Source: UBA4363 sp002393965 (GTDB lineage Bacteria; Bacteroidota; Bacteroidia; Bacteroidales; Paludibacteraceae). Taken from it: a stretch of 44,523 nt of DNA. Of the stretch, positions 8,294 to 16,772 are shown one piece after another. The DNA is taken from positions 1 through 44,523 of the forward strand of contig CAMNLA010000054.1 in the NCBI GenBank assembly GCA_946542925.1, given 5' to 3'. The first letter of the stretch is position 1. Each line of letters begins with the position of its first letter. Position numbers and translations under genes: made by a program. Below the pieces are notes generated by a model. The model saw nothing but the letters and a program-made list of their open reading frames with translations. It was not told the DNA's origin and searched no databases.

Positions 8294-9322
8294 CTACTGA
8301 AAGATAACCGAATCGAGAAAATAGAGCAACGCACTTGCCATCAGCACAAAGAACAGCACGTTGGTCAGCCGTCCGCTATTCATCGTGAAATAATTGCCGA
8401 GCAGGGCTGAGGAGAACATCGCGCCCAACGCGTACATTGCCGGCATCTTCTGCGTAAAGAGCAAGAAGAAAACGATGCTGCCCACAAGGAACCAGGAGAG
8501 GGTCCCGACGAGTTTGTGAGGGCGTACGTTGTCGTGGACACTGGAGCGTGTTGAACTGAACATACTGAACACCGACTCGAAGAGCAGTATGCCAAAAAAG
8601 AGATAGATAATGAGTGAATACTCAAACTCGGGGAACGGGATATAGACCAACTCGACATACGACCAAAAGAGGGCGATCATCTGATCGACGCCGAAGAAGA
8701 AATAGACGAAGAACGTGAAGGAGACTGCCGGCAGGAAGACGCCGAGCAGCGTAGCGAGGAAAGTGCGGATTGTGAGGCTGTTCAGCCGGAACATACAGAT
8801 CCACATCACCAACGTGAGATAGAGGTATTCAGCGCAGAAGATGCCAGCGCATCCGATCAGGACCCCGACACGGAAAGAGTCGCCCACGGGCTGGAAATGG
8901 CGGTAGGTGCCCATCATCACGCTGATGGCAGAAAGCAGGAAGAGATTGCTGATCTGGGAGAGCGTGAAAGCGTGAACATTGACATTGACACCCATCAGGA
9001 CGATATAGAGGAAGAAAGGCATGAGGGTACGTGTCGGGATGAAAGAACGTCGTTCGTTGACGCGGATAATGGAGGCGGCAGTGAGGAGAACGGCGATTGC
9101 CCCCACGAGGTGCGAGAGGAGAGAATCGGGGTCCATCCATTCTGCCAGAGGGGCGTCGAAGGGGCTACTCATCTCACAGTTCCAAGTCTCCTCGGGAGCG
9201 CAGAAAAAACCGATGCCCCATAAGACGATGCACAATGTCAAAGGAAAGAAAACCGCGCCGAGGCTCGGCCTGATCAAAGTCGAGAGTCTGTTTTTACCAT
9301 CCTGGTTGCTATTGATTCTCAT
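8294..9322 (-). CDS. DUF6427-type multi-span membrane protein
   Basis: A 342-aa protein that is almost entirely hydrophobic, with about ten predicted membrane segments, starting after a short polar N-terminus (MRINSNQDGKNRLSTLIRPS). The opening segment (LCIVLWGIGFFCAPE), the INVNVHAF-like loop (VNVNVHAFTLSQ) and overall length fit the uncharacterised Bacteroidota DUF6427 family, which I recall rather than can verify. It lies 10 nt downstream of ribF and next to yqaA in the same operon. No enzymatic motif is visible and no substrate can be suggested. Confidence 0.72.
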   Translation of the reverse strand: MRINSNQDGKNRLSTLIRPSLGAVFFPLTLCIVLWGIGFFCAPEETWNCEMSSPFDAPLAEWMDPDSLLSHLVGAIAVLLTAASIIRVNERRSFIPTRTLMPFFLYIVLMGVNVNVHAFTLSQISNLFLLSAISVMMGTYRHFQPVGDSFRVGVLIGCAGIFCAEYLYLTLVMWICMFRLNSLTIRTFLATLLGVFLPAVSFTFFVYFFFGVDQMIALFWSYVELVYIPFPEFEYSLIIYLFFGILLFESVFSMFSSTRSSVHDNVRPHKLVGTLSWFLVGSIVFFLLFTQKMPAMYALGAMFSSALLGNYFTMNSGRLTNVLFFVLMASALLYFLDSVIFQ

Positions 9323-9332
9323 CTACCTCAGA

Positions 9333-10286
9333 TTATAAGTTTATTTTCGGGGGTGGGCATGAAAAAAAGTCCTCTATCTGTCTCTGGTCCTTCGTAATCT
9401 GTTCTTTCAAGCTTTCGATGGATTCGAACCTACGTTCCTCGCGGAGATAGTGGAAGAACTGTACCTTGATCCGGTGAGCGTAGAGATCGCCCGTATAATT
9501 AAAGAGGTTGACCTCGAGTGAGACATTCTGTCCGTTGTCGAGAGTCGGTCTGACACCGATATTCATCATACCCAGGAACTGTCGTTCGTCGTTGACCGTC
9601 ACCTTGACGGCATAGACTCCGTGTTTGGGAATGAGTTTATTCTTATCCCCCAGCCGGAGGTTTGCCGTAGGGAAACCGAAGGTCCGTCCGATACGGTGTC
9701 CTGCCTCGACGAAGCCAGTCATGCTATAGGGTCTGCCAAGCAGATCGGCTGCCTGCTGGGGTTGTCCATCGAGGAGCAGGTTGCGTATGATGGTTGAGCT
9801 CACGCGGGTTCCGTTGACCTCCTCGAGCGACGGGACCGCCTCTATTTCAAGTCCAAGTTCGCGTCCATAGCGCACGTAGTCGTCGAACCCTTCGCGTCGA
9901 TCGTGTCCGAAGCGGTGGTCGTATCCGATGAGAAGCGTATCGACGCCAAGATTACCGACGATCTCCTGTTCGAGGAACTGACGAGCCGTGAGGCCAGCCA
10001 TCTGCTTCGTGAAATAGAGCAGTACGCAGCCGTCCACGCCCTGATTGTCGAGCAGTCGTAGTTTCTCCTCCGTCGTAGAGAGCAGCGGCAGTGAGGCAGA
10101 AGGGTTGACCACTGTCTTGGGGTGGTTATCGAACGTGATGACGAGAGAGGGCAGTCCGCGTCGGCGTGCCGTAGCGCGCAACTGTTCGAGCAGGAAGCGA
10201 TGGCCACGATGTACGCCATCGAAGAATCCGATGGTGGCAACGTAGGACCCTCGTCCGTAATGTTCTGAACTCTCTATCTGTTTCAT
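9333..10286 (-). CDS. ribF: Bifunctional riboflavin kinase / FAD synthetase
   Basis: This 317-aa cytoplasmic enzyme converts riboflavin to FMN and FMN to FAD. The N-terminal FMN adenylyltransferase domain shows TIGFFDGVHRGHRFLL (the GxFDGxHxGH nucleotidyl-transferase motif, about 18-33), LLIGYDHRFGHDR and GTRVSSTIIRNLL. The C-terminal riboflavin kinase domain shows HRIGRTFGFPTANL, KHGVYAVKV and GMMNIGVRPTL. Length and domain order are standard. It lies 9 nt downstream of the HAD phosphatase gene and 10 nt upstream of the DUF6427 gene, so it is part of one operon. Confidence 0.96.
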   Translation of the reverse strand: MKQIESSEHYGRGSYVATIGFFDGVHRGHRFLLEQLRATARRRGLPSLVITFDNHPKTVVNPSASLPLLSTTEEKLRLLDNQGVDGCVLLYFTKQMAGLTARQFLEQEIVGNLGVDTLLIGYDHRFGHDRREGFDDYVRYGRELGLEIEAVPSLEEVNGTRVSSTIIRNLLLDGQPQQAADLLGRPYSMTGFVEAGHRIGRTFGFPTANLRLGDKNKLIPKHGVYAVKVTVNDERQFLGMMNIGVRPTLDNGQNVSLEVNLFNYTGDLYAHRIKVQFFHYLREERRFESIESLKEQITKDQRQIEDFFSCPPPKINL

Positions 10287-10295
10287 GCGCTATGG

Positions 10296-10940
10296 TTAAG
10301 AGGCAAAAACGTGTGGGAACAACGAAGTAAAATCCTCTCTCTCAGAGGCCAGGTAGGTATGGAACCCCAGTTGGGCGGCTGTCTGTATATTCTTGATTCC
10401 GTCGTCGATAAAGAAAATGTGGGAAGGCATATTCGTCTCGTGGCGCAGGACATAGTCAAAAATGGCGCGATCGGGTTTCGCCGCCTTGATCTGGAACGAG
10501 AGATAGGTGTGGTCGAAATAGCGTGACACGTCGCCGAACGCGTTGAGAGCCCACTGCCAGTGAATCTCGTTCGTATTGCTAAGCATGATGACGCGGTAGT
10601 GAGCGCGCAGCGTCTCAAGCATGGAAAGTTTCGTCTGCGGGATATCGACGAGGAAGGCATTCCATGCGTCATCGATCTGTCTATCGGAGCAAACGATTCC
10701 GACTTCGCGTCGGAGGTTGTCGTAGAACTGCGCCCGAGAGACAGTCCCTTTCTCCAGTTCAAGGAAGAGTCCGTTCTGGCTATACTTACTGATATAATCC
10801 TCGATATGAGTCACGCCGAGTTGCCGAAAGGCGTTCACACAGCGTTCCTGTCGGAGGTTGACCAGCACACCACCGAAGTCGAACATCAGCGTGTCGATTT
10901 CGGATGGCAGAATCGTCTCAGCGCCATATTTTTCCATCAT
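10296..10940 (-). CDS. HAD-IA family phosphatase (YihX-like)
   Basis: A 214-aa HAD-superfamily hydrolase. Motif I is MFDFGGVLVNL, with the nucleophile Asp and the second acidic position replaced by Gly, as is usual in YihX-like phosphatases. Motif II is VIMLSNTNEIHW, motif III has the Lys in IKAAKPD, and motif IV is FFIDDGIKN. The likely reaction is hydrolysis of a phosphomonoester; the substrate is not predictable. The frame is open up to 11003, but the promoter at 11001-11008 would start transcription inside that extension, so I place the start at the tandem ATG ATG (10940/10937). It is the first gene of the HAD-ribF-DUF6427-yqaA operon. Confidence 0.88.
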   Translation of the reverse strand: MMEKYGAETILPSEIDTLMFDFGGVLVNLRQERCVNAFRQLGVTHIEDYISKYSQNGLFLELEKGTVSRAQFYDNLRREVGIVCSDRQIDDAWNAFLVDIPQTKLSMLETLRAHYRVIMLSNTNEIHWQWALNAFGDVSRYFDHTYLSFQIKAAKPDRAIFDYVLRHETNMPSHIFFIDDGIKNIQTAAQLGFHTYLASEREDFTSLFPHVFAS

Positions 10941-10944
10941 AGTG

Positions 10945-10975
10945 TTTGGCAGTTTTCCTTTTTTAACTACTTTTG
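10945..10975 (+). promoter_or_regulatory. Complete -33/-7 promoter for the tRNA gene
   Basis: TTTG at 10945-10948, 19 nt spacer, then TACTTTTG at 10968-10975, matching TTTG-N19-TAnnTTTG. The predicted start near 10982 leaves a leader of about 78 nt before the tRNA at 11060. It overlaps the 5' leader of the divergent HAD gene. Confidence 0.7.
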
Positions 10976-11000
10976 CAGTCGCAAAACGGAAATGCAGGTG

Positions 11001-11008
11001 CAAATATA
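11001..11008 (-). promoter_or_regulatory. -7 promoter box of the HAD-ribF operon
   Basis: On the minus strand this reads TATATTTG, matching TAnnTTTG. The predicted start near 10994 gives a leader of about 55 nt before the ATG at 10940. It lies between the tRNA and the tRNA promoter, so transcripts from the two promoters would converge and overlap over a few tens of bases. Confidence 0.55.
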
Positions 11009-11059
11009 CGTACTTTTTTGCACGTTATCCCATAGCTGGAGAGAATCCGTCATCTTGCA

Positions 11060-11133
11060 GGGCCCATAGCTCAGTTGGTTAGAGCACCTGACTCATAATC
11101 AGGGAGTCATCGGTTCAAGCCCGGTTGGGCCCA
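11060..11133 (+). tRNA. tRNA with CAT anticodon, probably tRNA-Ile2
   Basis: A complete 74-nt cloverleaf. The acceptor stem GGGCCCA pairs with TGGGCCC (11126-11132) and the discriminator is A11133. The anticodon stem CCTGA (11087-11091) pairs with TCAGG (11099-11103) around the loop CTCATAA, anticodon CAT at 11094-11096. The T stem is ATCGG/CCGGT around TTCAAGC. The 3' CCA is not encoded. CAT may be Ile2 (lysidine-modified) or elongator Met. The pairs C4-G69 and C5-G68 and the ACTCATAAT loop resemble the Ile2 type known from E. coli, so I lean that way. Confidence 0.93.
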
Positions 11134-11151
11134 CATCAATCAAACAGTAAA

Positions 11152-11214
11152 ACGTCCGGTTCGACAATCCCCTTTCCAAACAGAAAGGTCTGCTGAGCCG
11201 GACGTCTTTTTTTT
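11152..11214 (+). terminator. Terminator after the tRNA
   Basis: A long hairpin: ACGTCCGGTT (11152-11161) pairs with AGCCGGACGT (11196-11205), with an inner CCTTTC/GAAAGG stem, followed by a run of T residues to 11214. Confidence 0.85.
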
Positions 11215-11249
11215 ATTTATTCATTTATTTATTCAACCTAAATTCTATC

Positions 11250-13382
11250 ATGAACAGAATCAACCAACACAAAAGAAGCGCGGTAAAGCCTCTGACGTTT
11301 CGCCGTTGGTCGGGCAAGGGTTATGCGTCCTTCGTGAGCATGAAGCGCGAGGTACGTATCGGCGTACTATCGTTAGGATGTACGCTGCTGAGCCTGCCGG
11401 GAGCGACGAGTTTTGCCCGCACGAGCGACACGCTGCGCACGGTCACCCTGCGCGAAGCGGAGGTGAACGAGTCACGCATCGAACTCCAGAGTCACATGAG
11501 CGGGTCCATTGAGGTCGTTCCTCACGAGGTCATTGCTGCCGCCCCCGTCCGCAGTCTGCCAGAGCTATTGCGTTTCGTCTCGGGCGTTGACGTCCGTGAG
11601 CGCGGTACGGAGACGCAAGCGGACCTTTCCATTCGCGGCGGCACCTTCGACCAGATGCTTGTCTCGTTAAACGGCATCAACCTCTCCGACCCTCAGACGG
11701 GCCATTACGCCCTTGATCTCCCGATCTCGCTGAGCGAGATTGACCACATCGAAATCCTGCGGGGTCCTGACGCCCGCCTAATGGGTCCCAATGCCTTTGC
11801 CGGCGTCATCAACATCGTCACAGCCAGTGAGAAAACGTCTCCAGAATCCCCTGCCGGCAGTAGTGAGGGCAAAGGGAGCGATTTGGACGCGCGTCTCTCC
11901 TACAGAGGAGGCGACCACGGGTTGAGCAACCCATCGGGTTCCCTTACTATACGCACGCCAAAGACCACGATGTTGACCGCCTTGGACTACAGCCACTGTG
12001 ACGGTTACCGTGCGAACACCGACTATGACCTTGTCAATGCCTTCGCTCAGGTGCGTCACCAAAGCGGTGTGCTGGGCAACATGAACATGCAAGCGGGTTT
12101 CCAGCAGAAATCCTACGGGGCACTGCGGTTCTACTCGCTGAAATATCCAGACCAATATGAACGCACGAACACCTCGTTCGTCACCCTGTCCACGACTCGC
12201 AAGATGGGTCCTATTGTCCTCAGTCCGTCCGTTGCGTGGCGTGAGCACTTAGACCGTTTCGACCTCTTCCGGAACGCGTCGAATGCCGCCTCGTGGTATT
12301 CGGGAGCGAACTTTCACCAGACAGACGTTGTCACGACGGGTCTGCGTGCCTCCCTCTTCTCGAAGATCGGGCGTACGTCATTCGGCGGAGAATTCCGTTT
12401 TGAGCATATACGCAGCAACGTCCTGGGCGAAGCAACGGCGTCGCACAAGGTATGGTTCACGAACGACGAATCCTACTTCACGCATCACAAGACGCGTCGG
12501 AACCTCCATCTGTATATGGACCAGAGTCTCCGTCTGCATCGTCTGAGCGTCGCGTTCGGCGGAGCCCTTGAACTCTCGTCCGACTTTCGTCCGGACTTCA
12601 CCTACGGTGCGGATGCCACGTTGGAAGTGAGCCGTGTGCTGAAAGCGTATGCGTCGTTGGGTCGTGCGTTGCGTTACCCGACCTTCACGGACCTCTACTA
12701 CTCATCGGCGGACCATCTCTCCAATCCGTCGTTAGGACCTGAGACCTCGCTCAGCGTCGAATGCGGATTACGGATGGAGAACCAGCGCATTGGCAGTCCG
12801 GACCTTCGTCTTTCGGGCAGTCTCGCTGCCTTTCACCGTCACGGAAAGAACCTCATCGACTGGGTTCGGCGACCGGAGGAAGAACGCTGGCGCTGTCTGA
12901 ACCACACCTCGCTCAACGCTACGGGTCTGAATGCGGTCATCAGCCTGCAAGGAACTGCTCCGCATCTGTATCTACGTGATGCACGACTGAGTTACGACCT
13001 CGTACATCTGGACAAAGACTCTGAGGGTCTGTTGTCGCAGTATGCCCTCGACTACCTCCGTCAGCGCATTGCCCTGACGTTGCGTCACCGTATCATCGGC
13101 CGTGAGGACGGTCCGATGGGAGGGCTGGAAGCCTCGTGGTCCGGGAGTTGGAACCAGCGTTGCGGAACGTGGACCGATGAGCGCGCCACGTCGCATGATT
13201 ACAAGCCGTTTGTACTTGTCAACCTGCGCCTTGCGTGGCATCGAGGAGGAGAGTCGTGCCTGCTGAAGCACCTCACCCTGTATGCCGAAGCGCAGAACCT
13301 ACTGGACCGATCGTATGTTGACTACGGTGGTCTGCGTCAGCCAGGAATCTGGCCCAAGGGAGGCATAGAGATGCGGTTCTAA
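11250..13382 (+). CDS. TonB-dependent outer-membrane receptor
   Basis: A 710-aa outer-membrane receptor. The N-terminal plug domain is clear (SLPELLRFVSGVDVRERG, LSIRGGTFDQMLVSLNGI, IEILRGPDARLMGPNAFAGVINIVT), followed by a 22-stranded-type barrel that ends in a C-terminal aromatic residue (GGIEMRF). There is no CarboxypepD_reg-like domain and no SusD partner next to it, so it looks like a classical siderophore/cofactor-type receptor rather than a SusC. The cargo is unknown. The signal peptide (MKREVRIGVLSLGCTLLS) begins at an internal ATG at 11340; the upstream ATG at 11250 has an AT-rich leader, so either start is possible. A hairpin follows the stop. Confidence 0.92.
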   Translation: MNRINQHKRSAVKPLTFRRWSGKGYASFVSMKREVRIGVLSLGCTLLSLPGATSFARTSDTLRTVTLREAEVNESRIELQSHMSGSIEVVPHEVIAAAPVRSLPELLRFVSGVDVRERGTETQADLSIRGGTFDQMLVSLNGINLSDPQTGHYALDLPISLSEIDHIEILRGPDARLMGPNAFAGVINIVTASEKTSPESPAGSSEGKGSDLDARLSYRGGDHGLSNPSGSLTIRTPKTTMLTALDYSHCDGYRANTDYDLVNAFAQVRHQSGVLGNMNMQAGFQQKSYGALRFYSLKYPDQYERTNTSFVTLSTTRKMGPIVLSPSVAWREHLDRFDLFRNASNAASWYSGANFHQTDVVTTGLRASLFSKIGRTSFGGEFRFEHIRSNVLGEATASHKVWFTNDESYFTHHKTRRNLHLYMDQSLRLHRLSVAFGGALELSSDFRPDFTYGADATLEVSRVLKAYASLGRALRYPTFTDLYYSSADHLSNPSLGPETSLSVECGLRMENQRIGSPDLRLSGSLAAFHRHGKNLIDWVRRPEEERWRCLNHTSLNATGLNAVISLQGTAPHLYLRDARLSYDLVHLDKDSEGLLSQYALDYLRQRIALTLRHRIIGREDGPMGGLEASWSGSWNQRCGTWTDERATSHDYKPFVLVNLRLAWHRGGESCLLKHLTLYAEAQNLLDRSYVDYGGLRQPGIWPKGGIEMRF

Positions 13383-13404
13383 GAGCTGGAGACCTCAGAG
13401 AAAC

Positions 13405-13440
13405 ACGCCCCGTCCTGCACAGAGTAGCAGGACGGGGCGT
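13405..13440. terminator. Hairpin between convergent genes
   Basis: A perfect 14-bp stem (13405-13418 with 13427-13440) around the loop ACAGAGTA. The T tracts are weak on both sides, so efficiency is uncertain, but its place between convergent ends fits a terminator. Confidence 0.65.
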
Positions 13441-13505
13441 CTCGTTATCGTTCAAAGAATCCGTCATCGTCAGAGAAGGAAGAATCGTCGGGAGGCGGGC
13501 AAGTC

Positions 13506-14612
13506 TCAGAAGACATCCTTGAGATGGGCGATAAGGCAGGCACCCGCCAAGAATACGGCGCGTGCACACTCGTAATAATCTTCCTGTCGGATCTCGTCGT
13601 GGAGGGAGAAACGCCCCTGAGAATCGAGTTGTCGGAGTTGAAGGTCGAAGGCATCGAGTGCCACGCGTGCGAGCTCGTCCGTCTGAGACTGGAAGCGTTG
13701 CAGATCGAGAGTCAGCGCCTGATCATCGAGTGCCTGCATGACGACCGTATCGGCCTTCATCATCGAAAGCACCGTCGAAGGCAGTTCGTCGAGCGACCAG
13801 TCGGACGTCAGGACTCCGAGGAAGCCTACCTGCTCGTAGTCAGCCTGTCGCAGAGATTCGTCATCGATGCGGTCGTTGAGCAGCACAGATGCCATGCCCG
13901 CCCATAGGCAACGAGAGAGTGCCTGCCGCAGGGAACGTCGGGATAGAGAGGGAGAAGACACACGCAGCCAGGAGGGTCCCTCGCCGGGTGTCTGAGCCGT
14001 GCTGTCCAGCGTCATGGAGAATACGCCGACGGCGGTCACCTCGGCTCGGTCCCACACACGACGGACATAGGGTGTGGAGTCATAGAGGAAGAAGCGTTCG
14101 GAACGGCCGTAGGAAAGAATGTGTCGCAGAGTCTCCTCGCCGGCGCGCCGTAGCGGCCGGGAGCGGAGGTCGAGTTGTGCGAGGATCTCGTCGCGTTCGC
14201 GCATGGCCCGTTCATCGGCATAGAGCGAGAGGAGCTCCTCTATCTGCGAGAGCGCCTCATCGTAGCGCATGAGGTGTCGGAGTGCGGTGGCCCTGCCACG
14301 CATTGCCTTTCCGTAGGAAGGGTCGATAGCGAGGGCGTGGTCGAATGCGTCGATTGCCTCGGAATAGTGCATGGCGGAAGCCAGGACGTTCGCCAGGTTG
14401 TTCCATACATCGGGATAGTCGGGGGTGAGTTCGAGAGCCTTGCGGTAGAGCACGATACACATCACCACATCGCCGTTGCGCAGGGCGGCATCGCCGAGCA
14501 CCTTGAGCGGGTAGCCGCACTGTTCGCATCCGATAGGGCATTCGCGTTCGCGACCCTTGTAAAGACACTTGAAAGTTCTAGTCGCATCGCGACCCAATCC
14601 GTAAAAAGGCAT
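13506..14612 (-). CDS. Tetratricopeptide-repeat protein
   Basis: A 368-aa protein without a signal peptide. The N-terminus holds a Cys cluster (CLYKGRERECPIGCEQCGYP) that could bind a metal. Residues about 40-135 form two to three TPR units (ALRNGDVVMCIVLYRKALELTPDYPDVW, NNLANVLASAMHYSEAIDAF, AIDPSYGKAMRGRATALRHLMRYDEAL). The remaining 230 residues are helical and show no family I recognise. Bacteroidota TPR proteins of this type are poorly characterised; a scaffold role is a guess. It is transcribed alone from a -7 box at 14638-14645. Confidence 0.8.
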   Translation of the reverse strand: MPFYGLGRDATRTFKCLYKGRERECPIGCEQCGYPLKVLGDAALRNGDVVMCIVLYRKALELTPDYPDVWNNLANVLASAMHYSEAIDAFDHALAIDPSYGKAMRGRATALRHLMRYDEALSQIEELLSLYADERAMRERDEILAQLDLRSRPLRRAGEETLRHILSYGRSERFFLYDSTPYVRRVWDRAEVTAVGVFSMTLDSTAQTPGEGPSWLRVSSPSLSRRSLRQALSRCLWAGMASVLLNDRIDDESLRQADYEQVGFLGVLTSDWSLDELPSTVLSMMKADTVVMQALDDQALTLDLQRFQSQTDELARVALDAFDLQLRQLDSQGRFSLHDEIRQEDYYECARAVFLAGACLIAHLKDVF

Positions 14613-14637
14613 AGTAAAAAAAGAATGTTGGACAGAA

Positions 14638-14645
14638 CAAAGATA
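14638..14645 (-). promoter_or_regulatory. -7 promoter box of the TPR gene
   Basis: Minus strand TATCTTTG matches TAnnTTTG; the predicted leader before 14612 is about 20 nt. No -33 TTTG at N19. Confidence 0.5.
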
Positions 14646-14733
14646 GTCATAAAAACGAGGATGGAGACATACGGAAACGGAGGAAGCATCACATTACAGA
14701 TCGGAAGATGCTGAATATATGAACAAAAAAGCG

Positions 14734-14741
14734 TATTTTTG
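14734..14741 (+). promoter_or_regulatory. -7 promoter box of the LRR gene
   Basis: TATTTTTG matches TAnnTTTG; the predicted leader before 14786 is about 37 nt. No -33 TTTG at N19. Confidence 0.5.
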
Positions 14742-14785
14742 TTACGTTCAACCAAAAGTCATTCACTAAAAAAGAGAAACCGAAC

Positions 14786-15439
14786 ATGAAACAGGCACGA
14801 ATTAAGATAACGCTTGCGTTGCTGGCGCTGACTGGAGTCCTAATGGCCCAGACATTTGAGAGCCGGGGCATCGCCTACCGCATTGACGGAGAGAATGCCA
14901 TCGTCGTCAGCAAAGCGGAGAAATACGGTGGCGAGATCACAATCCCTGCCGAGGTAAGGCATGGAGGGAAGTGTTACCGCGTGACAGAAATCGGCGAGAG
15001 AGCCTTTGCCGGTTGTCGCAAACTGATGTCAGTGATTGCAACGGGCAATTCGCTGTTGAAAGTGGGCAATGCAGCCTTCTCGGGATGCATGTTCCTTGAG
15101 TGTGTCGTGTTGCCACAGTCGGTCACGACGATTGGAGACGACGCCTTCCACATGACGAACGTAGCCACCATTCAGTTGCCGTCGTCGCTCACGAGTCTGG
15201 GCAAGCGAGCCTTCTACTTCTCCGCCCTGACGGAGATCAACCTACCGCCGTCGCTCACGACGGTGGACCAGCGCACCTTTGCGGGTTGCAACTCGCTGGT
15301 GCGGGTCCGCATCCCGGCGACGACGACACAGATTGCCGACGACGCCTTCTACAACTGTCCGAATCTGAAGAACATACTGGTTGACCCAGCCAATCCGGTG
15401 TATGTACCCTCGACAAACGGTTCGCTAAAACGGAAATAA
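14786..15439 (+). CDS. Secreted BspA-type leucine-rich-repeat protein
   Basis: A 217-aa exported protein with a signal peptide ending in GVLMA. After a short beta segment it carries consecutive LRR_5 (BspA/TpLRR) repeats of about 23 residues, with cores such as VTEIGERAFAGCRKLMSV, VTTIGDDAFHMTN, LTSLGKRAFYFSALTEI, LTTVDQRTFAGCNSLVRV and TTQIADDAFYNCPNLKNI. Such repeats occur in surface proteins of Bacteroidales and treponemes and in some cases bind host matrix, but here the ligand is unknown. The protein is short and has no C-terminal sorting domain. The next gene follows 16 nt later. Confidence 0.9.
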   Translation: MKQARIKITLALLALTGVLMAQTFESRGIAYRIDGENAIVVSKAEKYGGEITIPAEVRHGGKCYRVTEIGERAFAGCRKLMSVIATGNSLLKVGNAAFSGCMFLECVVLPQSVTTIGDDAFHMTNVATIQLPSSLTSLGKRAFYFSALTEINLPPSLTTVDQRTFAGCNSLVRVRIPATTTQIADDAFYNCPNLKNILVDPANPVYVPSTNGSLKRK

Positions 15440-15455
15440 AAAAAATCAGGAAACA

Positions 15456-16688
15456 ATGGTACTAAACTACATCTGGATTGCTTTTTTTCTGATTGCCTTT
15501 GTCATTGCGCTGTTCAAACTGATCGTAATGGGCAATGTAGAGGTCTTTCCGGCGATGATGAACGCCACGTTCGAGACCTCGAAGACCGCCTTTGAGATTT
15601 CGATTGGTCTGACGGGCGTGCTGACCTTATGGCTCGGCATCATGAAAATCGGAGAAAAGGGAGGCGTGGTCCACTTTCTTGCCCGTCTGCTCAGTCCTGT
15701 TTTCACGAAACTCTTCCCGGAGATTCCCAAGGGTCATCCGGTAACGGGTTCGATCTTCATGAACATCGCGGCAAACATGCTGGGATTGGACAATGCCGCC
15801 ACCCCACTGGGTCTGAAAGCGATGGAGCAGCTGCAGGAGTTGAACCCCAAAAAGGACACAGCCTCGAATCCGATGATCATGTTCCTGGTCATGAACACGA
15901 GCGGTCTGACCCTGATACCGATATCGATCATGGTCTATCGTGCCCAGATGGGAGCAGCGCAACCTACTGACATCTTTCTCCCGATCCTGCTTGCCACGTT
16001 CGTCTCGACGCTGGTTGGCATCATCGCAACCTCGCTGGTTCAGCGCATCAACCTACTGAACCGCACGATGCTGGTCACGCTGGGCGGTGTCTCGCTATTC
16101 TTTGCCGGAATCATCTGGGGGTTCAGCCGTTTGGCTGAGTCGGAGATCAACGTCGTATCGACCACGTCAGCGAACATCCTCCTGATGAGCATCATCATTG
16201 CCTTCATCCTGGCGGGAGTGCGCAAGAAAATCAACGTCTATGACTCCTTCATCGAAGGAGCGAAAGAGGGCTTCACAACAGCGATCCGCATCATCCCGTA
16301 CCTGGTGGCGATCCTGGTAGGCATCGGCGTGTTCCGTGCCTCGGGAGCGATGGACATGGTAACGGACGGCATCGGGTGGGTTGTCGGTCTGTGCGGAGCG
16401 AATACGGACTTCGTGGGCGCATTGCCGACGGCGCTGATGAAGCCGCTTTCGGGCAGTGGAGCCAGGGGCATGATGGTGGATGCGATGAGTTCGTACGGCG
16501 TCGATTCGTTTGTAGGCCGACTGGCATGCATCTTCCAGGGTTCGACGGACACAACATTCTATATCCTTGCCGTGTACTTCGGCAGTGTAGGCATCCGCAA
16601 CACGCGCCATGCAGTGAGTTGCGGTCTGATAGCCGACCTGGCGGGCATCATAGCAGCCATCTTCATTGCGTACTTCTTCTTCGGATAG
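15456..16688 (+). CDS. SpmA/SpmB-type nucleoside-recognition membrane protein
   Basis: A 410-aa membrane protein corresponding to a fusion of the SpmA and SpmB halves that are separate in sporulating Firmicutes. The SpmA half shows GLTGVLTLWLGIMKIGEKGG, MNIAANMLGLDNAATPLG and MFLVMNTSGLTLIPI. The SpmB half shows EGAKEGFTTAIRIIPYLVAI, MKPLSGSGARGMM and FQGSTDTTFYILAVYFGSVG. Both halves belong to the Gate/nucleoside-recognition superfamily, predicted transporters. This organism type does not sporulate, so the name is historical and the substrate is unknown. The fused form is, as I recall, usual in Bacteroidota. Confidence 0.9.
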   Translation: MVLNYIWIAFFLIAFVIALFKLIVMGNVEVFPAMMNATFETSKTAFEISIGLTGVLTLWLGIMKIGEKGGVVHFLARLLSPVFTKLFPEIPKGHPVTGSIFMNIAANMLGLDNAATPLGLKAMEQLQELNPKKDTASNPMIMFLVMNTSGLTLIPISIMVYRAQMGAAQPTDIFLPILLATFVSTLVGIIATSLVQRINLLNRTMLVTLGGVSLFFAGIIWGFSRLAESEINVVSTTSANILLMSIIIAFILAGVRKKINVYDSFIEGAKEGFTTAIRIIPYLVAILVGIGVFRASGAMDMVTDGIGWVVGLCGANTDFVGALPTALMKPLSGSGARGMMVDAMSSYGVDSFVGRLACIFQGSTDTTFYILAVYFGSVGIRNTRHAVSCGLIADLAGIIAAIFIAYFFFG

Positions 16689-16772
16689 CATCCAATGGAA
16701 GCGTCTCTCCCACCCTCGTCAGCCACCCATAGGGGAAAGGGAGAAGTAAACGACAGCGATTTATTTTTTTTC

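Noticed and set aside
7804..8307. Plus-strand frame of 167 codons opposite yqaA
   Set aside because: Highly charged, low-complexity product; the minus strand encodes a recognisable membrane family.
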